Assembly: GCA_023091665.1 (NCBI GenBank)
Contig: JALJCQ010000002.1
Location: 1 to 64,000, forward strand
DNA length: 64,000 nucleotides
Direction: 5' to 3'
Origin: Pythium myriotylum
Taxonomy: Eukaryota > Oomycota > Peronosporomycetes > Pythiales > Pythiaceae
Shown here: positions 16,678-24,530 of the stretch, piece by piece
Numbering within the stretch: the first letter of the stretch is position 1
Layout: every line of letters begins with the position of its first letter
Made by a program: the position numbers and the translations under genes
The notes under the pieces: generated by a model
The model's database searches: none
Seen by the model: the letters and a program-made list of their open reading frames with translations, nothing else
Told to the model about the DNA's origin: nothing

Positions 16678-18069
16678 ATGTTATTATTAACAATTTATTC
16701 AATCATATTTTCAATAATAATTTTTAAAGGGTTTTATAAAAGCATTCCTTTTATAACACCTTTTTCAGTGCGAAAAAGTACTGAGTTTTTATCTACTTCT
16801 ATTCAAATAGAGAGTTTGCCTTTTTATATTAATCAAGGGAAGATTAATTTATTTACTTTCTTCTTAATTTTTTTTTTTTTAAGTTTTATTAATTTAAATT
16901 TATTATCTGAATTAATTTTTAATCATACTGCCCATTGTATGGATGAGGAAGCCGATGATATCACCGGAAGTTCGATAGCTTCTGAAGAGTCGGATTTTCA
17001 AATAAATCCGGATTCTTTTATTTTAAGTGAAAATGCTATTATCGAGAATATGGAAAATGAATATGAAAGAATATTTAAAAAAAACATTAAATATACAGGT
17101 TATTTAGGTGATTCAAGTAAAAATTTTTCAAATAATTATAATTTTAAAATTTTCCGTGAAATAAACAATGAAATTGATATATTAATCTATAAAAAACAAG
17201 ATATTTTTAAAACAATTAGTTATGAAAATAATCCTGAAATTTTAAATATTCAATGTAAAAATTTTATAGAAATTTTAGATAATTTGAATTATAATTGTCA
17301 TAAAATACGTTTTATTTTTTTAAAATCTCATTTTGATGTGATTGAATCAAAAATAGAAGAAAATAGGTTTAAAAATTGGGTTGAAATTTTTTCTAAAATC
17401 AATATTTTTCAAGAGAAATCATTACCAATTTTTATTATTAACGATATTTTTGATTTTTTTTTTGATAGAGGGATTTGTAATAATTTTGATTATCTAATAA
17501 ATTTTATAAATTATTTAAACTTTTTAATTGATAATAATGAATATTTTATTAATATATTAAAAGAAAATGATCCAGAAATTTTTTTAAGTAATTTAGATTT
17601 TGTTGAAAAAATTTCTTATGATTATAAACCAGATAGTATTAAAAATAAAAAATTAGAATTAAACAAAGATTTATTACCTTTTTTTGAATTATCTGCAAAT
17701 TATTTAAGTGAAAGTACTGAAGATATCTCTATTGATAATTTATTAATAGGCGAAACTTATGCATTATTTGAGAATAGATTAAAATTTTTATCATATTTTA
17801 AAGAATACAAACGTTCTCAAAATGAAATATTATCAAATAATGATGTTTCTATAAATAAACGTAATTTAATTATTTTTAAAAATAGTGTTTTTTATGGAAA
17901 AACAGATATTAAGTCATATTTAATAGAAAATAATTTTGATAAAAATACTGTATTAAATAATAATACATTAAATTTTTCTGAAAATTTTGAAAAAGCTACT
18001 AATACAACAAAAAAGTATTTTTTTGAAAATGAAGAAAAAAGCCTGTCTTTAAAAAGATTAAGAAAATAG
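16678..18069 (+). CDS. orf463, cassette protein with membrane leader
   Basis: 463 aa, function not recognised. Leader domain: a hydrophobic helix (about 2-20), a linker with SVRKS and SIQIESLPFYINQGKINLF (residues 41-59), a second helix (about 58-82), then AHC87 followed by acidic MDEEADD. The remaining 370 or so residues are charged, soluble and of low complexity, with no motif I know. The leader is shared with orf325 and with the broken copy in 28352-29448; 142 bp (16713-16854) are identical to that copy. Its ATG lies 5 bp after the duplicated cox2 leader, suggesting it borrows cox2 expression signals. It ends in TAG, whereas recognised mitochondrial genes here all end in TAA. Confidence 0.65.
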   Translation: MLLLTIYSIIFSIIIFKGFYKSIPFITPFSVRKSTEFLSTSIQIESLPFYINQGKINLFTFFLIFFFLSFINLNLLSELIFNHTAHCMDEEADDITGSSIASEESDFQINPDSFILSENAIIENMENEYERIFKKNIKYTGYLGDSSKNFSNNYNFKIFREINNEIDILIYKKQDIFKTISYENNPEILNIQCKNFIEILDNLNYNCHKIRFIFLKSHFDVIESKIEENRFKNWVEIFSKINIFQEKSLPIFIINDIFDFFFDRGICNNFDYLINFINYLNFLIDNNEYFINILKENDPEIFLSNLDFVEKISYDYKPDSIKNKKLELNKDLLPFFELSANYLSESTEDISIDNLLIGETYALFENRLKFLSYFKEYKRSQNEILSNNDVSINKRNLIIFKNSVFYGKTDIKSYLIENNFDKNTVLNNNTLNFSENFEKATNTTKKYFFENEEKSLSLKRLRK

Positions 18070-18180
18070 TTTAAAAATAATAGTAAAAATTTGTAAAATA
18101 GTTTTTATTTTTATTCAAAAAGGTTTTTAAAACATTTTTAATATATTTATGTATAAATAAATAAAAAACTGTTTTTAGGC

Positions 18181-18741
18181 ATGTTTTCCTTACTAAAAAA
18201 AGTCGATTTTAAAACAATTATGATAAAATATATAAAATTTACAATAAGAGAATTCTTAGGAATCGAAACAGATTTCGAATCTGTTTTATCAAATCAAGAT
18301 CAAATATTAGAACAATTACAAGGATTGAAAAAAGTAGAATTAGAAAATCAGGAACTGATTTTAGAAGGAAAAAAGGAAAGTTATTACGATTATTTAACTT
18401 TAAAGAACGCTTTATGGGTATTATTCTTTATTGGTTTCATAGGAGGAGGTTTCTGGTTATATAATGCAGATTTTTTTAATAATGCGACTTTAGAATCAAT
18501 TAAATCTTTAGGAACTTTATCAAAAGATTTACATGCAATAGATCATAAAGGGGTATTAGATGCCTTAAAAAAATTGAATGAAAATTCAGTGAATTTAAGC
18601 AAAGAAGAAATCAAGTTATTATTAGAAATTAAAGATTTATTGTTAAAAAAAGGGATAGATGAGAATCCTAGTTTAGATAAACCTATTAATTTAGAAGGTA
18701 CTTTTACTTTAGGAAATCCTATTCCAGGAATAGATGATTAA
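18181..18741 (+). CDS. orf186, cassette protein with coiled coil and one membrane helix
   Basis: 186 aa, not recognised. Layout: a basic amphipathic N-terminus (1-25), a likely coiled coil (about 30-65, rich in Gln, Glu and Leu), one strong membrane helix (about 77-94, ALWVLFFIGFIGGGFWLY), a second helical charged region (about 108-155), and a C-terminal tail with GTFTLGNPIPGIDD. The DNA is less AT-rich and less Lys/Asn-biased than the native genes. It is followed after 9 bp by orf174 in the same direction, so the two probably form a transcription unit closed by the palindrome at 19288. The ATG at 18181 is preceded by GGC and an AT-rich spacer. Confidence 0.6.
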   Translation: MFSLLKKVDFKTIMIKYIKFTIREFLGIETDFESVLSNQDQILEQLQGLKKVELENQELILEGKKESYYDYLTLKNALWVLFFIGFIGGGFWLYNADFFNNATLESIKSLGTLSKDLHAIDHKGVLDALKKLNENSVNLSKEEIKLLLEIKDLLLKKGIDENPSLDKPINLEGTFTLGNPIPGIDD

Positions 18742-18750
18742 ATATAGCCT

Positions 18751-19275
18751 ATGACAAGAACATTAGTAGAAACAATCACTACCACAGGTGAAACAAATGT
18801 GACTAGAATGGTTTTAAGACCTTCTACTTTAAATATGCGGGAAACTTTTAGAAATATTTTAAACAGGAGATCGCAAAATAATGTGGGTGAATTGCCTTAT
18901 ATAAATGATTTAAATAGGGTTTCATCAATAGATTCAGATACAATTATTGAATTAAATAACTCAACTACTTCAGAAAGAAGGGTTGAATTAATGGAAAGTA
19001 TAATGAATCATCAAAATGGTAATGAAAATCGTGCATTATTAATTGAAAATAGTTCATCTCAGGTTAGAACTTATTTACATGATTTATTAATTCGTTCAGC
19101 AAACAATTCAAATATATCAGAAGAGGATTTGTATAGAATAGGAAATATATTTCTGTATACAATATCCAATTTAGATATAGGGGGATTAGTTTTAAGGGAT
19201 GTGATTCAAAACATAAAAGAATCGATGGTTGTTTATAATACAAATCAGGTATTTTCTGTTTTAGTACCCCCTTGA
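18751..19275 (+). CDS. orf174, cassette soluble protein
   Basis: 174 aa, not recognised. It is soluble with no membrane segment, rich in Thr, Ser, Arg, Asn and Glu. Arg is used where native mitochondrial genes use Lys, and codons such as CGG, TCG and ACC occur, which are rare elsewhere in the window. This points to foreign origin. The stop is TGA, unique among the clearer ORFs here. The middle (about 75-125, SERRVELMESIMNHQNGNEN onward) is predicted helical. A perfect 28-bp palindrome begins 12 bp after the stop. Confidence 0.6.
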   Translation: MTRTLVETITTTGETNVTRMVLRPSTLNMRETFRNILNRRSQNNVGELPYINDLNRVSSIDSDTIIELNNSTTSERRVELMESIMNHQNGNENRALLIENSSSQVRTYLHDLLIRSANNSNISEEDLYRIGNIFLYTISNLDIGGLVLRDVIQNIKESMVVYNTNQVFSVLVPP

Positions 19276-19287
19276 TCGTTTTTTAAA

Positions 19288-19315
19288 GAGGTGTTTTCCC
19301 TAGGGAAAACACCTC
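19288..19315. terminator. 28-bp perfect palindrome: intrinsic terminator or recombinase site
   Basis: Arms GAGGTGTTTTCCCT and AGGGAAAACACCTC are perfectly complementary with no unpaired loop base; CTTTTTAAT follows. The GC content is high for this genome. As RNA it would form a stem followed by a U run, like a bacterial Rho-independent terminator after orf174. As DNA it is two inverted 13-bp arms around a central TA, the layout of Hin-type crossover sites, 29 bp before a Hin-type recombinase gene. Both readings are inference. Confidence 0.75.
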
Positions 19316-19344
19316 TCTTTTTAATTATAATATAAAAAATAAAT

Positions 19345-19976
19345 ATGAAAAAAAATAAAATATATGGGTATGCTAGAGTAAGTACGCCAGATCAAAAATT
19401 GGAAAATCAAAAAATACAAATTAATAAATATGCAGCTCAAAATGATTTAGTCATTGATGAATTCGTAGAGGAGAAGATTTCCGGAACAGTTCCTTTATCA
19501 AAACGTTTATTAGGTGATCTTTTAAATAAAGTAAAGAAAGGAGATGTGATTATTTTTACTGAAATGAGTCGGTTCGGTCGAAGTTCTGGTGAATTAGTCC
19601 ATCAATTACAACTTTTTATTAGAGAAGGCATTCATTTTATTTTTTAAAAGAAAATTTAAATACAAAAAGTACTCATTCTAGATTAATAACTAATTTAATG
19701 ATTACTATTTTTGATGGTATTTATCAATTTGAAAGAGATTTAATAAGTGAGAGAACTAAAGAAGGGTTAATACGGGCTAAAAAAGAAGGAAAACATATAG
19801 GTAGACCGAAAGGCTCTAAAAGTAGTCGTCTAAAACTTGATTTATATTATGATAAAATTAGGGAATATAAAAAGATGGGATTAAATCATACTTCTATATC
19901 AAAATTATTAAGTGTCCATCCAATGACTTTAACTTCTTTTATGAAACGTCGTGGTCTCTTAAAAATTAAAAAATAA
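19345..19976 (+). pseudogene. Hin/Pin-type serine recombinase, split by one frame break
   Basis: Small serine recombinase (invertase/resolvase family). The first frame (19345-19647, 100 aa) holds the catalytic start YGYARVSTPDQ with nucleophile Ser13 and Arg11, and SRFGRS with Arg76 and Arg79. It stops at a T6A4 run. The -1 frame continues directly (from 19644) with the rest of the domain: the FERDLISERTKEGL long helix, then GRPKGSK and a helix-turn-helix with NHTSISKLLSVHPMTL near the C-terminus. So all parts of a Hin-like enzyme are present but in two frames. This may be a true inactivating 1-base deletion, slippage or programmed frameshifting, or a sequencing error. Such genes are very rare in mitochondria; related enzymes came to diatom plastids from plasmids. 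Confidence 0.9.
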
Positions 19977-19979
19977 TTA

Positions 19980-21229
19980 TGGATAATAATAATTTTAATA
20001 ATAGTTTTTAAAGGGATTTATAGTAGTGTTTCTTTTTTCGAATCATTTTCAATAAAAAAGAATAGAAAAACTATTTTGACTTCTATTCAAATTGAAAGTC
20101 TTCCTTTTTATTTTAATCAAGGAAAAATTAATTTGTTTGTTTTTTTTATTAATTTTTTTTTAATAAGCCTTATTAATTTTAGTTTAGTACCAGATTTAGT
20201 TTTAAATCAAATAGTTTATTGTATGGAAAAAGATTATTATAGTGAAGAAAATAAATCTCAAATTTATTTTAAACAAAATAGTAAAGAAATTCAAAAACAA
20301 TATAAAGAATGTCTAAATTTAAATGAAAAATTATTTTTTGGATATGAAAATTGTCTTCAATTAAATAAAAATGATCTTAATAATTCTACAAAAAATTTAA
20401 TTAAGTTAGAATTAAGATCTACTGAATATTCATTAACTATAAACGATTCTTATGTTCAAAAACCAACAAATAGGTTTATAACTAAACTTAATGTTAATAC
20501 TTATAATTTTTTTTGGCACGATTTAAATAAAAATTCAAATGCTTTAAATTATGGTAATTATATGTTAACTGAATGGGCTATCGTTCGTTATACTAATTCC
20601 TTTAATTGTTGGTTTGAATATTTTAATTCATCTTCTTTAGATCAAACAATAAGAGACCCTTATATAAATTATTTAGAAATTGGTTCTTTTTTAACAAAAA
20701 CATCTTCTATTTCTAATAATTTAGCATGTAAATATTTACAAGAAATTTATGAAGAAAAATATAAATATGAAAATTCAAGAATCACTAAAGAAGAATTAAT
20801 TGATTTATTTAAAATTTTAAATACTTATCAAAATGATACATTAAGACATTTATTATTAATAACTTCTAAAATTGGAAATAATACCCCTAATTTTGATAGA
20901 GATTTACAATTATTATTTTTTATATATGATTTAAGTTCAGAAAACGTTAAATTTTTATCAAATTTAATATTAAATGATGGTTATATCGGTTTTTTAGAAA
21001 AACCACTTTTTTTAGAAGATGTTTTGAAAAACCAATATTTAATAAATTTTTAATTTCTATTGATAATACGTTTCCAGATTTACCATCTATTAGTTATAAT
21101 TCTGATTTTAATTTAAAATTTTTATTGAATATTTACGAATCTGTATCTTCTCTTGAAAATTCAAGTTTATTTTCTGATGAAAATATGTCTATAGAATTTT
21201 TATCTGATGAAGAAACTAAAGAAAATTAA
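19980..21229 (+). pseudogene. orf325 family member, frame-broken paralogue of orf463
   Basis: The longest open stretch gives 325 aa from a TTG at 20076 to TAA at 21051. The same frame is open upstream to 19977 and encodes the family helix (WIIIILIIVFKGIY) without an ATG; the nearby ATG at 19979 is one base out of frame. After the TAA the -1 frame stays open for 59 codons to 21229 (ending SDEETKEN), so the original protein was about 415 aa or more. It shares the orf463 leader: SIQIESLPFYFNQGKINLF, a membrane helix, and YCMEKDYYSEE (Cys followed by acidic residues). The body is unlike orf463 apart from composition. Either a decaying gene or one needing recoding. Confidence 0.65.
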
Positions 21230-21258
21230 TTTTTTATATTATTTTTATAAATTAGCTT

Positions 21259-21456
21259 TTATATTTTTATTATAATAATGATACTTAAATTAAAAAAATC
21301 TGTTAATAAAATATGTTGAATGATAATATAAGAAAAATTTTCATTTATTAAAAATTCTAATAAAAAAGAGGTTATAAAACCATATAAAATAATACTTATT
21401 TTTGAGAATCCTATCCAACAATATTTTATTTTTTCTATAATATTTTTGATGTACAT
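21259..21456 (-). CDS. orf65, doubtful small hydrophobic ORF
   Basis: 65 aa starting MYIKNIIEKIKYCWIGFSKI, with one or two hydrophobic segments and ending IIIIIKI. It lies between the orf325 remnant and the second 94-bp repeat, on the opposite strand to its neighbours. No family resemblance; AT-rich DNA readily yields hydrophobic ORFs of this size. Kept only because the N-terminal half has mixed residues. Confidence 0.25.
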   Translation of the reverse strand: MYIKNIIEKIKYCWIGFSKISIILYGFITSFLLEFLINENFSYIIIQHILLTDFFNLSIIIIIKI

Positions 21457-21505
21457 AATTTTTTATCTTAAACAAAAAAATATTTATTATAAAATAAAGA
21501 ATAAA

Positions 21506-21599
21506 ATATATAATTTAAGGGATATATAATTAAATATTAAAAATTTTTATATCTTATTTATTTTTGTATATATTAAAATTCAAGTTAAATTAAATCAAA
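21506..21599 (+). repeat. 94-bp direct repeat, cox2-proximal copy (cox2 leader)
   Basis: Identical to 16579-16672. It ends 2 bp before the cox2 ATG and is presumably the native cox2 5' region. It marks the right edge of the 4,927-bp cassette. Confidence 0.95.
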
Positions 21600-21601
21600 T
21601 T

Positions 21602-22372
21602 ATGATAACAAATTATAAAAATCAAATAGCTTATTTAGACATGGCAGAACCATGGCAATTAGGATTTCAAGATCCTGCAACACCTGTAATGGAAGGTATT
21701 ATAAACTTTCATCATGATTTAATGTTTTTTTTAATTATTGTAACAGTTTTTGTTTGTTGGATGTTATTTAGAGTAATTACCTTATTTGATGAAAAAAAAA
21801 ATCCTATTCCAGCTACTTTTGTACACGGTGCTACTATAGAAATTATTTGGACAACTATTCCAGCATTAATTTTATTAACAGTAGCTGTTCCTTCATTCGC
21901 TTTATTATATTCTATGGATGAAATTATAGACCCAATAATTACTTTAAAAGTTATTGGTAGTCAATGGTATTGGAGTTATGAGTATTCTGATAATTTAGAA
22001 TTCGCAGATGAACCTTTAATTTTTGATAGTTATATGGTACAAGAAAATGATTTAACAATAGGAGAATTTAGACTTTTAGAAGTTGATAATCGTGTTGTTG
22101 TTCCTACAAACAGTCATATTAGAGTTTTAATAACAGCTTCTGATGTTTTACATTCATGGGCTATACCTTCTTTAGGTGTAAAATTAGATGCATGTCCAGG
22201 TCGTTTAAATCAAACATCTATGTATATTAAAAGAGAAGGTGTTTTCTACGGTCAATGTAGTGAAATTTGTGGTATAAATCACGGTTTTATGCCTATTGTA
22301 GTAGAAGCAGTTTCATTAGAAGATTATTTAGTTTGGTTAAAAAACAAAGTTAATTTTGATTTAGACGCATAA
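21602..22372 (+). CDS. cox2: Cytochrome c oxidase subunit 2
   Basis: 256 aa. Two N-terminal helices anchor the protein, and the intermembrane-space domain binds the dinuclear CuA centre that accepts electrons from cytochrome c. Seen: [10 protein letters not shown] in helix 2, the aromatic loop [11 protein letters not shown], and the CuA ligands in [16 protein letters not shown] and [16 protein letters not shown] (two Cys, the Glu carbonyl, His and Met). Length is normal for protists. The start MITNYKNQ lies 2 bp after the 94-bp leader repeat. The cassette insertion leaves the coding region intact. Confidence 0.98.
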   Translation: MITNYKNQIAYLDMAEPWQLGFQDPATPVMEGIINFHHDLMFFLIIVTVFVCWMLFRVITLFDEKKNPIPATFVHGATIEIIWTTIPALILLTVAVPSFALLYSMDEIIDPIITLKVIGSQWYWSYEYSDNLEFADEPLIFDSYMVQENDLTIGEFRLLEVDNRVVVPTNSHIRVLITASDVLHSWAIPSLGVKLDACPGRLNQTSMYIKREGVFYGQCSEICGINHGFMPIVVEAVSLEDYLVWLKNKVNFDLDA

Positions 22373-22396
22373 AAAACTATTTATATTTAAATTAAA

Positions 22397-22495
22397 ATGC
22401 TTTTAAAAATAATTACGTCATTAGTAATAATTTTATTATTATTTTCTGATATTAAAGTTCTTAAAAATAAAATCAAACAATATTTCAAAAAATAA
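22397..22495 (+). CDS. orf32, TatA-like small membrane protein
   Basis: 32 aa lying 24 bp after cox2 and on the same strand. It has a single hydrophobic helix (about 4-16) followed by LFSDIKVLKNKIKQYFKK, a charged amphipathic segment. This is the TatA/TatE layout: a short membrane helix ending in LFG, then an amphipathic helix (LFG.KKL..L...........FKK). A short ORF at this place, between cox2 and cox1, fits the small ORF I recall from oomycete mitochondria. With tatC in the same genome, a minimal TatA partner is plausible. The assignment is inference from a short sequence. Confidence 0.5.
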   Translation: MLLKIITSLVIILLLFSDIKVLKNKIKQYFKK

Positions 22496-22555
22496 AGACC
22501 AATGTTCTTTATATTTAAAAATTTAAACCTCCCGAAAATGTAATTTTTTATCTAA

Positions 22556-24067
<1,512 letters not shown>

Positions 24068-24336
24068 AAATGTAATAAATATAATTTAATAATAATTTAA
24101 AAAATAAATATTATTAAATTATATTTAATATTATATCAGAAATTAACAGTAATAATATAAATTATATTTTAAATATTATAAAAAATTAAATTAAAACCTT
24201 GATTTTAAATAGAATAACAAAAGATTATTCGTATTATATATTATAGATAATAATATATGTAAAATAACTAAAAAAAATAATTTATATTCTTAAAGAATTA
24301 TAAAATAATTTAATAATAATTTTTTTTAACTAAAAT
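24068..24336. other. AT-rich spacer between cox1 and trnW
   Basis: 269 bp of almost pure A/T with short imperfect repeats of TTTAATAATAATTT. No gene seen. It may hold 3' processing signals of the cox2-cox1 transcript. Confidence 0.5.
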
Positions 24337-24408
24337 GAGGGAATAATTTAATTGGTAAAATGAAGGTCTCCAAAACCTTTCTTGTGGGTTCAAGTCCTGC
24401 TTTCCTTG
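24337..24408 (+). tRNA. trnW(cca): tRNA-Trp (CCA)
   Basis: 72 nt with acceptor GAGGGAA/TTTCCTT (including G-U pairs), anticodon loop CTCCAAA (CCA) in AAGGT/ACCTT, and discriminator G as in organellar Trp tRNAs. A CCA anticodon agrees with UGA not being read as Trp. Confidence 0.92.
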
Positions 24409-24530
24409 TTTATTCATAAAACTATTTCTTAAATATATTTATATTAAATTAAAATATTTTAATTTAATTTTATGGGATAATTTCTATTTTTTTAGTAATA
24501 ATATAGAATTTAATTTTTTTAATTATAAAT

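Noticed and set aside
19642..19650. Classical X XXY YYZ -1 frameshift heptamer in the recombinase
   Set aside because: The zero-frame codons are ATT TTT TAA, so the A-site codon is a stop and the heptamer rule is not met. A different slippage mechanism or a real deletion would be needed.
19698..19976. 92-aa ORF as a separate DNA-binding protein
   Set aside because: Its frame is open upstream to 19644 and continues the recombinase catalytic domain, so it is the second half of one gene.
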